A stretch of 64,000 nt of DNA from Marmoricola sp. Leaf446 (GCF_001424755.1 NZ_LMRF01000006.1:595328-659327), one strand, 5' to 3'; shown: positions 1 through 8,882, counted from the first letter of the stretch. The notes: generated by a model from the letters alone, not told the origin. Translations and numbers: made by a program.

Positions 1-593
1 TCGAGGACCTGCTCACCCTGGCCAAGGTCGAGGACGGGCGGCTCTCGGTCGAGCGCGCGCCGACCGACCTGCGGGTGCCGGTGCGCTCGGCGACCGAGGT
101 GCTGACCCACGCCGCACGCAGCAAGCGCATCACGCTCGCGGTCCGCACCCCCGAGGAGCCGGTCGTCCTCCAGGGCGACCCGTGCCAGCTCGAGCGGCTG
201 GTCCTCAACCTGGTCGGCAACGCGGTGAAGTTCACCCCCGAGGGCGGTCGGGTCGACGTCGGGCTGGCCGTCGCCGGCGAGCCGGGGGCGCGCGAGGCCA
301 CCGTGTCGGTGAGCGACACCGGTCTCGGCATCCCCGTCGAGGAGCAGGACCAGCTGTTCCAGCGGTTCTTCCGCTCCTCGCTCGCCACCGAGCAGGCGAT
401 CCAGGGCACCGGCCTCGGCCTGAGCATCGTGCGGGCCATCGCCGAGGCGCACGACGGCCGCATGGAGTGCACCTCCGCGGCCGGCGAGGGCACGACCTTC
501 CGCTTCGTGGCGCCCCTCGACCTGCCGGCGCCGGGTTCGCGGATCGCGCCCGAGGGCAAGCTGGACCTCGAGGGCCTGGTGCGGACGGTCTAG
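1..593 (+). CDS. Sensor histidine kinase, C-terminal part (5' truncated by window edge)
   Basis: The reading frame is open from the window edge (first full codon at base 3), so the gene begins upstream. The visible ~196 residues are the catalytic half of a two-component histidine kinase. The end of a HisKA dimerisation helix (LLTLAKVEDG) is followed by a HATPase_c domain with N box (NLVGNAVKF), G1 box (DTGLGIP), F-box region (LFQRFFRSS) and G2 box (GTGLGLSIV). It would phosphorylate a histidine that lies outside the window. Its partner response regulator is not visible. The stop codon overlaps the stop region of the convergent DUF3618 gene by four bases. Confidence 0.93.
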   Translation, partial: EDLLTLAKVEDGRLSVERAPTDLRVPVRSATEVLTHAARSKRITLAVRTPEEPVVLQGDPCQLERLVLNLVGNAVKFTPEGGRVDVGLAVAGEPGAREATVSVSDTGLGIPVEEQDQLFQRFFRSSLATEQAIQGTGLGLSIVRAIAEAHDGRMECTSAAGEGTTFRFVAPLDLPAPGSRIAPEGKLDLEGLVRTV

Positions 594-838
594 TCGCCCG
601 CGACGTGCCGCACGAGGTAGAAGAACGTCACCGCGACCGCGACACCGCCGACGACCTTGAGGATGTTGTCCTGGCGGGGGTTGCCCGCCGGGTCCACGAA
701 GTAGCCCTTGACCGAGGCGACCTCACGCTTGGCGATGGTCTTGGGGCTCGCGCGGTGGAGGAGCTGGTCGATCGTGGCGGCGAGCCGCTCGCGGGTCTGC
801 TCGATCTCACGCTCGAGGGACGACACCTGGTCGGACAC
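590..838 (-). CDS. DUF3618 family small membrane protein
   Basis: This 82-residue protein starts at GTG. An N-terminal amphipathic segment (REIEQTRERLAATIDQL) matches the DUF3618 pattern. A short loop follows, then one C-terminal membrane segment (VVGGVAVAVTFFYLVRHV). Proteins of this family are small actinobacterial membrane-anchored proteins of unknown function, often near phage-shock or envelope-stress genes. Here it lies 59 bp downstream of cbiO on the same strand and could be the last cistron of that operon. No function can be assigned beyond the family. Confidence 0.8.
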   Translation of the reverse strand: MSDQVSSLEREIEQTRERLAATIDQLLHRASPKTIAKREVASVKGYFVDPAGNPRQDNILKVVGGVAVAVTFFYLVRHVAGD

Positions 839-897
839 GGGGCTGGCTCCTGTCGGTCACGCACGCTGGACCCGCGTGGGCGGCGGGTGGTCGGGGG

Positions 898-1662
898 TCA
901 CGTTACAACGGGCCCGGGGCGCGGCAGCGCGGCCGGGTCGAAGCCGAACGGCAGCTCCAGCCGGTGGCGTCGCATCAGCTCGGCGTCGGTCAGCAGGTCG
1001 TGGGTGGCGCCGTCGGCGACGACCTGCCCGTCGTGGAGGACCACGGCCCGGGGGCACAGCTCGAGGGCGTACGGCAGGTCGTGGGTCACCATCAGCACGG
1101 TGACGTCGAGCCCCCGCAGGATGTCCGCGAGCTCGCGACGCGACGCCGGGTCGAGGTTGGACGACGGCTCGTCGAGCACCAGGATCTCGGGCTGCATCGC
1201 CAGGACGGTGGCCACCGCCACCCTCCGGCGCTGGCCGAAGGAGAGGTGGTGGGGCGGCCTGTCGGCGTGCTCGAGCATGCCGACCTGGGCGAGCGCCCCC
1301 CGCACGCACGCCTCGAGCTCGGGGCCCCTCACCCCGAGGTTCGCCGGACCGAACGCCACGTCGTCGCGCACCGTCGCGGAGAAGAGCTGGTCGTCGGGGT
1401 CCTGGAAGACGACGCCGACGCGGCGGCGTACCTCCTTGAGGTTCTTCTTCTCCACCGCCATCCCCGACACGTGCACCGACCCGGCGCCGGCGGTGAGGAT
1501 GCCGTTGAGGTGGAGCACCAGCGTGGTCTTGCCGGCACCGTTGGGCCCGAGCAGCGCCACCCGCTCCCCCCGGTGGACGTGGAGGTCGACGCCGAAGAGC
1601 GCCTGGTGGCCGTCGGGGTAGGCGTGGGCGAGGCCCCGGACGTCGAGGACCGGGACGCTCAC
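898..1662 (-). CDS. cbiO: Cobalt/nickel ECF transporter ATPase (CbiO/NikO)
   Basis: This 254-residue ABC ATPase energises an energy-coupling-factor metal importer. Walker A (GPNGAGKTT) is at residues ~39-47. A Q-loop precedes the signature, which reads LSFGQ rather than the usual LSGGQ, and then come Walker B (ILVLDEPSSNLD) and the H-loop (VTHD). The GTG start at 1662 overlaps the cbiQ stop in a GTGA, so the two are translationally coupled. It is the last of four coupled genes (cbiM, PDGLE, cbiQ, cbiO). Only one ATPase gene is present, consistent with a homodimeric CbiO2. Metal specificity (Co or Ni) cannot be told from the ATPase. Confidence 0.93.
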   Translation of the reverse strand: MSVPVLDVRGLAHAYPDGHQALFGVDLHVHRGERVALLGPNGAGKTTLVLHLNGILTAGAGSVHVSGMAVEKKNLKEVRRRVGVVFQDPDDQLFSATVRDDVAFGPANLGVRGPELEACVRGALAQVGMLEHADRPPHHLSFGQRRRVAVATVLAMQPEILVLDEPSSNLDPASRRELADILRGLDVTVLMVTHDLPYALELCPRAVVLHDGQVVADGATHDLLTDAELMRRHRLELPFGFDPAALPRPGPVVT

Positions 1663-2342
1663 GAGGGCTGCTCCCGGGTCGGCAGCGTCCCGTCGTACCC
1701 CCGGGCCACCATGGCCAGGTGCACGCGCTCGCCGCGCTCGTAGGAGCGGATGAACAGCGAGCCCAGCGAGCGCGCGAGCACCGGCCAGTGGCGTGGTGAG
1801 CGCGGGTCGAGGCCGCGCGAGCGCATCGCGGTGCTCATCCGCCCGAGCTCGGCGGTGACGACGTCGAGGTAGCGCAGCATGAAGCCCATGATCTGCACGA
1901 ACAGGTCGGGCATCCGCAGCCGGCGCAGCCCGGCGAGCACGTCGTGCGGCTCGGTGGTGGCGGCCAGGGTGAGCGAGGCCAGCACGCCCAGCGTGCCCTT
2001 GACCAGCAGGCCCCAGGCGGCGAGCAGACCGGGCTCGGAGACCGCGAGGCCGAGCACGTCGACCCGCGGTCCCTCGGCGATGAACGGCACCAGCACCGCG
2101 AACAGCACGAACGGCGTCTCGACGACCATCCGCTTGGCGAGGTACGCCGGGGGCACGCGGCTCAGGCCGACCACCGTCAGCAGCACCACCGCGTGCACCG
2201 CGAACACCCAGAACCACTGCCGCGGCGTGGCCACGACCAGCAGCATGAAGCCGACCAGGGCGACCAGCTTGAGGTGCGCCGGAGCCCGGTGGACGACGCT
2301 GTGGCCGTGGTAGTGCAGCCGGTGGCCGTGCCCGGCTCCCAC
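1659..2342 (-). CDS. cbiQ: Cobalt/nickel ECF transporter transmembrane protein (CbiQ/NikQ, EcfT)
   Basis: This 227-residue integral membrane protein starts at GTG. After a His-rich N-terminus (HGHRLHYHGH) come several hydrophobic helices and the EcfT coupling-helix region SYERGERVHLAMVARGYDG near the C-terminus. That region docks on the ATPase in this family. It connects the substrate-capture protein CbiM to CbiO in the membrane. One base separates it from the upstream PDGLE gene, and its stop overlaps the cbiO start. The N-terminal histidines may help handle metal (inference). Confidence 0.92.
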   Translation of the reverse strand: MGAGHGHRLHYHGHSVVHRAPAHLKLVALVGFMLLVVATPRQWFWVFAVHAVVLLTVVGLSRVPPAYLAKRMVVETPFVLFAVLVPFIAEGPRVDVLGLAVSEPGLLAAWGLLVKGTLGVLASLTLAATTEPHDVLAGLRRLRMPDLFVQIMGFMLRYLDVVTAELGRMSTAMRSRGLDPRSPRHWPVLARSLGSLFIRSYERGERVHLAMVARGYDGTLPTREQPS

Positions 2343-2343
2343 G

Positions 2344-2700
2344 TCAGGACCGTGCCTGGGGGACGCGGGCCCCGGCGGGCTCGGCGGGCTCGGTGTCGTC
2401 GTCCTCGGCCGGTCCGCGTCGGCGCAGCACCCGGAACAGGCCCCCCGCGACCAGCAGCGTGGCCGCCGCGCCGATGACGCCCGCCAGCCCGCCGCTGACG
2501 CGCTCGTCCTCGACGCCCTTGGTCTGGTAGTCCGCCAACGGGCTGGCGGCGGCCGGCGAGTCGTCGGCCGAGTCGAGGAAGCCGGTCCGCTCCGCCACGA
2601 ACTCCAGCCCGTCCGGGTGCGAGGAGGCGTAGTAGCTGCCCACCCCCGCGATCACCAGGCTGACGAGCAGGAAGGCCAGCAGGAACCCGCGACGGCTCAT
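2344..2700 (-). CDS. PDGLE-domain component of the nickel/cobalt ECF transporter (NikN/CbiN-like)
   Basis: This 118-residue membrane protein has an N-terminal helix (FLLAFLLVSLVIAGVGSYYA) followed directly by the family motif HPDGLEFVAE. A periplasmic-side loop and a second membrane helix (GGLAGVIGAAATLLVAGGLF) come next, then a charged tail. PDGLE proteins replace CbiN as the small accessory subunit in many Ni/Co ECF systems. The ATG start overlaps the cbiM stop (ATGA). The PDGLE type of small subunit is seen more often in nickel systems, which agrees with the Nur-like operator upstream. The substrate remains an inference. Confidence 0.9.
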   Translation of the reverse strand: MSRRGFLLAFLLVSLVIAGVGSYYASSHPDGLEFVAERTGFLDSADDSPAAASPLADYQTKGVEDERVSGGLAGVIGAAATLLVAGGLFRVLRRRGPAEDDDTEPAEPAGARVPQARS

Positions 2701-3446
2701 GCGGCGTCGCCGGCGGGCGCGGTCGGGGCGGGCGCGCTCGAGGCGGGCGCCGTCGGGGCGGCGGTGACCGGGCGGCGTACCTCCAGGGTGCGGGCCTTCA
2801 GCGCCGGCCGCGCGCCGTGCACCAGGTCGGGTCGCACCGCGACCACCGACCCCACGACCAGCGCGGTGATCGCGGCCTCGCCGAGACCGATCACGGTGTG
2901 CCACGACAGCATCGCCACCAGCACCCGGTCGGGCGAGACGGGCGCGGTGCCGCCGAGCGCGAACAGCGCGCTGAACAGCGTGGCCGCCGCGAGGACGCTG
3001 AGGAACGCACCGACGGCCGCCGCGGGGGCGACCGAGCCCAGGCGCGTGGGCAGGACGCGGCGTACGGCCACGAAGACCAGCCAGCCGACCCCGACGCCCA
3101 CGATGGCCATCAGGTCGACGTTGGTGCCGAGCGCGGTGATGCCACCGTCGGCCATGAACAGCGCCTGCACGATCAGCACGGTCGTCACGCACAGCACGGC
3201 GGTCCACGGACCGGCGAGCACGGCCGCGAGCGCACCGCCAAGGAGGTGGCCGCTGGTGCCGGCCGCGACCGGGAAGTTCATCATCTGCCCGGCGAAGACG
3301 AAGGTCGCGACGAGGCCCGCCATCGGCGCGGTACGGTCGTCGAGCTCTCGTCGGGCGCCCCGCAGCGCCAGCGCGACGCCCCCGACGGCCACGGCCGCCG
3401 TGGCGATCGAGGTGGGTGCGTCGAGGAACCCGTCGGGAACGTGCAT
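2697..3446 (-). CDS. cbiM: Cobalt/nickel ECF transporter substrate-capture protein (CbiM/NikM)
   Basis: This 249-residue membrane protein begins MHVPDGFLD. The extreme N-terminal Met-His is the family hallmark, because the free amino terminus and His2 bind the metal. This also fixes the start codon. The internal motif NFPVAAGTSGHLLGG matches the family. First gene of a tightly coupled four-gene operon. A TAGGGT hexamer lies six bases upstream of the ATG, suggesting a leaderless transcript, and a TTGC-type palindrome covers the expected -35 region. No cobalamin riboswitch is visible, which argues for nickel rather than cobalt regulation (inference). An ~80-residue hydrophilic/hydrophobic C-terminal extension is less conserved. 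Confidence 0.94.
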   Translation of the reverse strand: MHVPDGFLDAPTSIATAAVAVGGVALALRGARRELDDRTAPMAGLVATFVFAGQMMNFPVAAGTSGHLLGGALAAVLAGPWTAVLCVTTVLIVQALFMADGGITALGTNVDLMAIVGVGVGWLVFVAVRRVLPTRLGSVAPAAAVGAFLSVLAAATLFSALFALGGTAPVSPDRVLVAMLSWHTVIGLGEAAITALVVGSVVAVRPDLVHGARPALKARTLEVRRPVTAAPTAPASSAPAPTAPAGDAA

Positions 3447-3452
3447 GCCGCG

Positions 3453-3458
3453 ACCCTA
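3453..3458 (-). promoter_or_regulatory. Predicted -10 element of the cbiM operon (leaderless)
   Basis: On the minus strand TAGGGT ends six bases before the cbiM ATG, so transcription would begin at or next to the start codon. The same TAnnnT-N6-start arrangement recurs at several other genes in the window. Confidence 0.5.
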
Positions 3459-3463
3459 CGTTA

Positions 3464-3480
3464 TTGCGAATCGTTCGCAA
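3464..3480. promoter_or_regulatory. Nur-like palindromic operator upstream of cbiM
   Basis: A perfect inverted repeat TTGCGAA-TCG-TTCGCAA. Written as 6-5-6 (TTGCGA-N5-TCGCAA) it fits the TTGC...GCAA layout described for the nickel-dependent regulator Nur of Streptomyces. It lies 18-34 bp upstream of the cbiM start codon, over the expected -35 region, so a bound repressor would block the ECF operon. The divergent peroxiredoxin gene begins 34 bp away on the other side and could share control. Another Fur-family protein (Zur, Mur) is possible. Confidence 0.6.
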
Positions 3481-3513
3481 CAACTCCCCGAACGGACAGG
3501 ACGTGACTCCCCG

Positions 3514-4002
3514 TTGAGCGAGACCACCCCCTCCCCCGCCCGTCTCTCCCCCGGTGACGAGGCCCCCGACTTCGCGCTGCCGACCGACACCGGCGAGGTG
3601 GTCCGTCTCTCCGACCTGCGCGGGTCGAAGGTGATCGTGTACTTCTACCCCGCCGCGATGACGCCGGGCTGCACCACGCAGGCCTGCGACTTCACCGACT
3701 CCCTCGACTCGCTGCGCAGCCAGGGCTACGAGGTCGTCGGCATCTCCCCGGACAAGCCGGCCAAGCTCGCGAAGTTCCGCGAGCGCGACGGCCTGACGAT
3801 CACCCTCGCCTCCGACGAGGACAAGCAGGTGATGACGTCGTACGGCGCGTTCGGCGAGAAGAAGCTCTACGGCAAGGTCGTCCAGGGCGTCATCCGCTCC
3901 ACCGTCGTCGTCGACGAGCAGGGCAGGGTCGAGGTCGCGCGCTACAACGTCAAGGCCACCGGCCACGTCGCCAAGCTCCGCAAGGACCTCGGCCTGGGCT
4001 GA
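3514..4002 (+). CDS. bcp: Thioredoxin-dependent peroxiredoxin, BCP/PrxQ type
   Basis: This 162-residue cytosolic peroxidase reduces hydrogen peroxide and organic hydroperoxides using thioredoxin. The AhpC/TSA fold is clear. The peroxidatic cysteine is C53 in TPGCTTQAC, and the resolving cysteine C58 lies five residues later, as in atypical 2-Cys PrxQ enzymes. TTG at 3514 is the best start. It gives a normal family length (~155-165), and the only nearby GTG (3503) runs into a stop. A purine-rich GGACAGG lies upstream, but at a long distance, so the exact start is moderately certain. Divergent from cbiM. Confidence 0.92.
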   Translation: MSETTPSPARLSPGDEAPDFALPTDTGEVVRLSDLRGSKVIVYFYPAAMTPGCTTQACDFTDSLDSLRSQGYEVVGISPDKPAKLAKFRERDGLTITLASDEDKQVMTSYGAFGEKKLYGKVVQGVIRSTVVVDEQGRVEVARYNVKATGHVAKLRKDLGLG

Positions 4003-4011
4003 CACGGTCCC

Positions 4012-4088
4012 GCGCCCGTAGCCCAACAGGCAGAGGCACCAGGTTTAGGTCCTGGACAGTGCGAGTTCGACTCTCGCCGGGCGCACCA
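4012..4088 (+). tRNA. tRNA with anticodon UAG (tRNA-Leu by anticodon) but class I architecture
   Basis: A full cloverleaf with encoded CCA. Acceptor GCGCCCG (4012-4018) pairs perfectly with CGGGCGC (4078-4084). A short 3-bp D stem GCC/GGC carries GG in its loop. The anticodon stem CCAGG/CCTGG has loop TTTAGGT (anticodon TAG at 4046-4048). The variable region is only five bases (4056-4060), and the T arm is GCGAG-TTCGACT-CTCGC. The discriminator is A. UAG decodes CUA (Leu), yet bacterial tRNA-Leu normally carries a long variable arm. The anticodon and T arms look Leu-like, while the acceptor and D arm look like a class I tRNA. Gene status is strong, but the aminoacyl identity is less certain. 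Confidence 0.85.
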
Positions 4089-4111
4089 CCCCTCCCGGAG
4101 CGCTGCGCGCC

Positions 4112-4210
4112 CGTAGACGCGCGGACACAAGTTCTCCCAGGCCGTCCGGTTCGACCGGCTATAACCACATCTGCCGGCCGCCTGACCGGACTTGTGTCCG
4201 CGCGTCTACG
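4112..4210. repeat. Long inverted repeat, 21-bp perfect arms, downstream of the tRNA
   Basis: Arms at 4112-4132 (starting CGTAGACGCGCGGACACAAG) and 4190-4210 are perfectly complementary over 21 bp. They flank a 57-bp loop that contains a smaller hairpin CCGGT-TCG-ACCGG. There is no T-run. It could be a transcription terminator for the tRNA, a mobile palindromic element or a protein-binding site. No coding sequence is seen between 4089 and 4307. Confidence 0.75.
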
Positions 4211-4307
4211 AGATCCGGCGCCCGCTGACCGGACGAGCGCCGGCGGAATCGCACCACCCCCTCCCCTGTTGGGTACGACGAACCAGCAACCGACGAGAGG
4301 ACAGCCA

Positions 4308-5243
4308 GTGCGAGCAGCGGTGTACGACGAGTTCGGCGGAGCCGACAACCTGCGGGTGACCGAGGTCGACGACCCGCCCGTGGGGCCGGACACCGTCCTG
4401 GTCCGCGTCCGGGCGACGAGCGTCAACCCCGTGGACTGGAAGATCCGCGAGGGCTACCTGCAGGGCGCCTTCCCCCACCACCTGCCGATCATCCCGGGCT
4501 GGGACGTCGCCGGGGTCGTCGAGGCCGTCGGGCCGGCCGTGCGCACCGGTGTCGCGGTGGGCGACGAGGTCTTCGGCTACGTACGCCGCGACGACGTCCA
4601 CCAGGGCACCACGGCCGAGCTCGTCCCGGCACCCGAGCGCACGGTGACCGCCAAGCCGACGAGGGCCTCCTTCGAGGAGGCCGCCGCGCTGCCACTGGCC
4701 GGGCTGACGGCCTACCAGGCGCTGACCGAGGCGCTCGAGGTCACCGCAGGCGACCGCGTGCTGGTGCACGCCGCCTCCGGCGGGGTGGGCCACCTGGCCG
4801 TGCAGATCGCGAAGTCGCTGGGCGCGACCGTGGTGGCGACCGGCTCGGCCGGGTCGCACGACTGGCTGCGCGAGCTCGGTGCGGACGAGGTCGTCGACTA
4901 CGCCGCCGGCCCCGTCAGCGAGCAGCTGACCGCGGTGGGCGGGCCGGTCGACGCCGTGCTCGACCTCATCGGCGGCGAGGCGCTCGACGACGCGCCGAAG
5001 CAGCTCCGCGAGGGCAGCACCCGCCTCGCCTCCGTGGTCGACGCCGCGACCGTCGGCGAGCTCGGCGGCACCTACGTCTTCGTGCGCCCCGACCGCGCCG
5101 GGCTGGACGCCCTGGCCGCGCTCGTCGACGAGGGACGGCTGCGCGTCGTGGTGGCCGACACCTTCGACCTCGACCACGTCGCCGACGCCCACCGGCTCTC
5201 CGAGGACGGCCACCCGCGCGGCAAGGTCGTGATCACGGTCTGA
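4308..5243 (+). CDS. NADP-dependent zinc-free oxidoreductase, quinone reductase-like (MDR family)
   Basis: This 311-residue medium-chain dehydrogenase/reductase carries an N-terminal GroES-like domain (VRVRATSVNPVDWKIREG, IPGWDVAGVVEAVG). A Rossmann domain follows, with the nucleotide motif AASGGVGHLAVQIAK at ~residues 150-165. The zinc-binding cysteines of alcohol dehydrogenases are absent, so it belongs to the quinone oxidoreductase/QOR side of the family, which reduces quinones or enones with NADPH. The GTG start at 4308 has a GAGAGG ribosome site eight bases upstream. The substrate is unknown. Confidence 0.88.
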   Translation: MRAAVYDEFGGADNLRVTEVDDPPVGPDTVLVRVRATSVNPVDWKIREGYLQGAFPHHLPIIPGWDVAGVVEAVGPAVRTGVAVGDEVFGYVRRDDVHQGTTAELVPAPERTVTAKPTRASFEEAAALPLAGLTAYQALTEALEVTAGDRVLVHAASGGVGHLAVQIAKSLGATVVATGSAGSHDWLRELGADEVVDYAAGPVSEQLTAVGGPVDAVLDLIGGEALDDAPKQLREGSTRLASVVDAATVGELGGTYVFVRPDRAGLDALAALVDEGRLRVVVADTFDLDHVADAHRLSEDGHPRGKVVITV

Positions 5244-5261
5244 CCCGCCGCTCCGGCAGGC

Positions 5262-5882
5262 TCAGCCCCGCAGCAGCGAGGCGACCTGGGGCGCGATCTC
5301 GCGCAGTGCCCGACCGCGGTGCGAGATCGCGTCCTTGGCCTCGGGCGACAGCTCGGCCGAGGTGAGGTCGCCCTCCTGGTCGTCGGGCACGAACAGCCCG
5401 TCGTAGCCGAAGCCGCCCTCGCCGCGCACCTCGTGGACCACCCGCCCCGCCATCACGCCCTCGACCACCAGCTCGCGGCCGTCGGGGTGGCAGGCGGCGA
5501 CGGCGCAGCGGAACTGCGCCGCCCGGCGCTCGTCGGGGCTGTCGGCGAGCTGCTCGAGCAGCAGCCGGTTGTTGCGCTCGTCGGACTTCGGCTGGCCCGA
5601 CCAGCGGGCCGAGAGCACGCCGGGCATCCCGTGGAGCTCGTCGACGCACAGCCCGCTGTCGTCGGCGATGCTCGGCAGGCCGGTCGCGGCCAGGCCGGCG
5701 CGGGCCTTGAGCAGCGCGTTGCCGACGAAGTCGGGCTGGTCCTCCACGGGTTCGTCGTACGCCGCCACGTCGGCCAGGCCGACCACCTCGACACCGGGCA
5801 CGTGCTGCTCGAGCAGCCGCCGCATCTCGGCGATCTTGCCGGGGTTGCGCGAGGCCACGAACAGCCGCGGGGCCGGGGTCAC
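5262..5882 (-). CDS. rdgB: XTP/dITP diphosphatase (RdgB/HAM1)
   Basis: This 206-residue house-cleaning enzyme hydrolyses non-canonical purine triphosphates (ITP, dITP, XTP) to monophosphates and pyrophosphate. Family motifs appear in order: [10 protein letters not shown] near the N-terminus, ADDSGL in the centre, [11 protein letters not shown] and the C-terminal SHRGRAL. The GTG start at 5882 overlaps the stop of rph (GTGA), so the pair is translationally coupled. The rph-rdgB pairing is conserved in actinobacteria (Rv1340-Rv1341 in M. tuberculosis). Confidence 0.95.
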   Translation of the reverse strand: MTPAPRLFVASRNPGKIAEMRRLLEQHVPGVEVVGLADVAAYDEPVEDQPDFVGNALLKARAGLAATGLPSIADDSGLCVDELHGMPGVLSARWSGQPKSDERNNRLLLEQLADSPDERRAAQFRCAVAACHPDGRELVVEGVMAGRVVHEVRGEGGFGYDGLFVPDDQEGDLTSAELSPEAKDAISHRGRALREIAPQVASLLRG

Positions 5883-6610
5883 GAGCGGGCGGAGCCGAGG
5901 GCCTCGGCCTGGATGCGGGTCAGGTCGGCGCAGCCGCCGGCGGCGAGGTCGAGCAGGGCGTCGAGCTCGGCGCGGTCGAACGGCGCGCCCTCGGCGGTGC
6001 CCTGCACCTCGATGAAACGGCCCGCGCCGTCCATGACGACGTTCATGTCGGTCTCGGCGCGGACGTCCTCCTCGTAGGGCAGGTCGAGCCGCGGGGTGCC
6101 GTCGATGATGCCCACGGAGACCGCGGCCACCGAGCCGGTGAGCGGGTCGCCCTTCAGCGCGCCCTGCTCGCGCAGGTGGGTGACGGCGTCGGCGAGCGCG
6201 ACGTAGGCGCCGGTGATGGCCGCCGTGCGCGTGCCGCCGTCGGCCTGGAGCACGTCGCAGTCGAGCACGATGGTGTTCTCGCCCAGCGCCTCGTAGTCGA
6301 TCACCGCGCGCAGCGAGCGGCCCACCAGCCGGGAGATCTCGTGGGTGCGGCCGCCGACCTTGCCCTTGACCGACTCGCGGTCGGAGCGGGTGTTGGTGGC
6401 CGAGGGCAGCATGGCGTACTCCGCGGTCACCCAGCCCAGGCCGGAGCCCTTGCGCCAGCGCGGCACGCCCTCGGAGGCCGAGGCGGCGCAGAGCACCCGG
6501 GTGCGGCCGAACTCGACGAGCACCGAGCCCGCCGGGTGGTCCTGCCAGTGCCGGGTGAGGGTGATCGGACGCAGCTGGTCGTCGGCGCGGCCGTCGGCTC
6601 GTGAGGTCAT
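5879..6610 (-). CDS. rph: Ribonuclease PH
   Basis: This 243-residue phosphorolytic 3'-5' exoribonuclease trims tRNA 3' ends. It shows the whole RNase PH fold: [16 protein letters not shown] at the N-terminus, the [14 protein letters not shown] and [25 protein letters not shown] (in two parts) region, [22 protein letters not shown], and the C-terminal EVQGTAEG. Length is typical. The ATG at 6610 has a TAGGGT hexamer five bases upstream, possibly a leaderless promoter. First gene of the rph-rdgB operon. Confidence 0.96.
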   Translation of the reverse strand: MTSRADGRADDQLRPITLTRHWQDHPAGSVLVEFGRTRVLCAASASEGVPRWRKGSGLGWVTAEYAMLPSATNTRSDRESVKGKVGGRTHEISRLVGRSLRAVIDYEALGENTIVLDCDVLQADGGTRTAAITGAYVALADAVTHLREQGALKGDPLTGSVAAVSVGIIDGTPRLDLPYEEDVRAETDMNVVMDGAGRFIEVQGTAEGAPFDRAELDALLDLAAGGCADLTRIQAEALGSARS

Positions 6611-6667
6611 GCGCGCGACCCTACGGGGCGGGCCCGACAGCCGTCCCGACTGCTCCCCGGGCCAGCC

Positions 6668-7449
6668 TCACTTCACCTCGGCGCGCAGGATCCTCACCAT
6701 GCCCAGGGCGAGCGGGAGGCCCAGCCAGAGCATCCCCGAGACGAGCAGGTGCGCCCACTCCACGCCCGAGATGCTCCAGTCGAACAGCGGTGTCTGCGCG
6801 TTGGCGAAGTCGATCCAGGGCTGCAGGTCGCGGAACCAGCCGACCAGGCCGGCGACGACCGCGAACACGATCGGGAGCACGAAGGAGTAGGCGAAGTAGA
6901 CGACGATCGCCGCCGCGGTGTTGAGCAGCAGGGCGGCGATCGCGAAGCCGGTGAGCATCGAGACGGCCTGCAGGATCACGAACCCCTGGAGCGAGGTCTG
7001 GCCGAGGTCCCAGGAGATGTCGCTGCCGGAGAGCAGGCCGTAGAGCAGGTTGCTCAGCACCGCCGCGACCACCGCGATGACGGCGACCACCACGGCCAGG
7101 AGCAGCCCCGCGACGAGCTTGGCCAGCACCACCCGCGTCCGCGACGGCTCGAGCGCGAAGGTGACCATCCCGGTGCGCTGCCCCCACTCGCCCGTGACGA
7201 GCATGATGCCGAGCACCGGCAGCAGCAGCCCGGTGGTGTACGTCGTGGTGGCCATCAGCAGCCCGAAGTCGAGCGGCAGGTCCTGCACCGCGAACGTGAT
7301 CATCGCGATCACCATCACCACCACGGCCAGGCCCGCGGTGATCGCGAGCAGCCAGATGCCGGCGCGGGTGTCCCAGCTCTTGCGCAGCTCCACCTTGACC
7401 AGCCGCGAGAACGGGGTCCGGCTGGTGGTCGACAGGTCGAGGGTCTGGC

Positions 7450-7453
<4 letters not shown>
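6668..7453 (-). CDS. ABC-2 type transporter permease
   Basis: This 261-residue membrane protein has about six hydrophobic helices: one after a short cytosolic N-terminus (GIWLLAITAGLAVVVMVIAM), the rest in pairs, with the last near the C-terminus. The arrangement is that of ABC-2 permeases, which form exporters with a soluble ATPase. The ATG at 7453 overlaps the stop of the ATPase gene (ATGA). It forms a simple two-gene exporter of the NatA/NatB or BcrA/BcrB type. The substrate is unknown. Confidence 0.85.
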
Positions 7454-8400
<947 letters not shown>

Positions 8401-8429
8401 GCCAAGGGGTGAGACGTGGCCCCGGGACC

Positions 8430-8882
8430 TCAGCGCGTCCGGGCGTGCCCGTCCGGCGCCAGCAGCCCCGTCAGCTCGGCCGCGGCGGCCGCCCACGGCG
8501 GCGAGGCGAGCAGCGAGGACTCGTGGGCAGCCACGAGCGCCTCCAGCCCGTCGAGGCGCCGTCGCCCCTGGCGACTGAGGTGCAGCAGCACCCGGCGCCG
8601 GTCCTCCCCCGCCTGGCGGCGGTAGACCAGCGCCGCGTCGGCGAGCGTGTCGGTGACGCGGGTCAGCGTGGGCGCCGGGACCTGCAGGCCATCGGCGAGC
8701 TCGCCCATGGTGTGGCCCTCGCCGTCGCCCAGGGCCCGGAGCACGCGCCACTGGTCGAGCGTGCACCCGTCCTGCGCGAGGGCCGTGGCCAGCCCGCGGG
8801 CGGCCTGCCGCTGGAGCGTGGTCAGCCGGTCGACGAGCGACGGCGGCAGCGCGGCGTCGGTCGTCCCGTCCGGTCGCCCCAT
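8430..8882 (-). CDS. MarR family transcriptional regulator
   Basis: This 150-residue winged-helix regulator has a recognition region (HTMGELADGLQVPAPTLTRVTDTL) and a wing (RRQAGEDRRRVLLHLS). It is placed between the ABC exporter (same strand, 29 bp downstream) and the divergent AmiC-like gene (49 bp apart), so it could control either. In Mycobacterium smegmatis a MarR-type protein (AmiA) and an AmiC sensor regulate the acetamidase operon, which makes the amide cluster an attractive target (inference). Start ATG at 8882 gives a typical MarR length. Confidence 0.88.
   Translation of the reverse strand: MGRPDGTTDAALPPSLVDRLTTLQRQAARGLATALAQDGCTLDQWRVLRALGDGEGHTMGELADGLQVPAPTLTRVTDTLADAALVYRRQAGEDRRRVLLHLSRQGRRRLDGLEALVAAHESSLLASPPWAAAAAELTGLLAPDGHARTR

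Noticed and set aside
3447-3513. Cobalamin riboswitch expected before a cobalt ECF operon
   Set aside because: Only 67 bp separate the two divergent genes, and no B12-box or large structured leader fits. The promoter appears leaderless.
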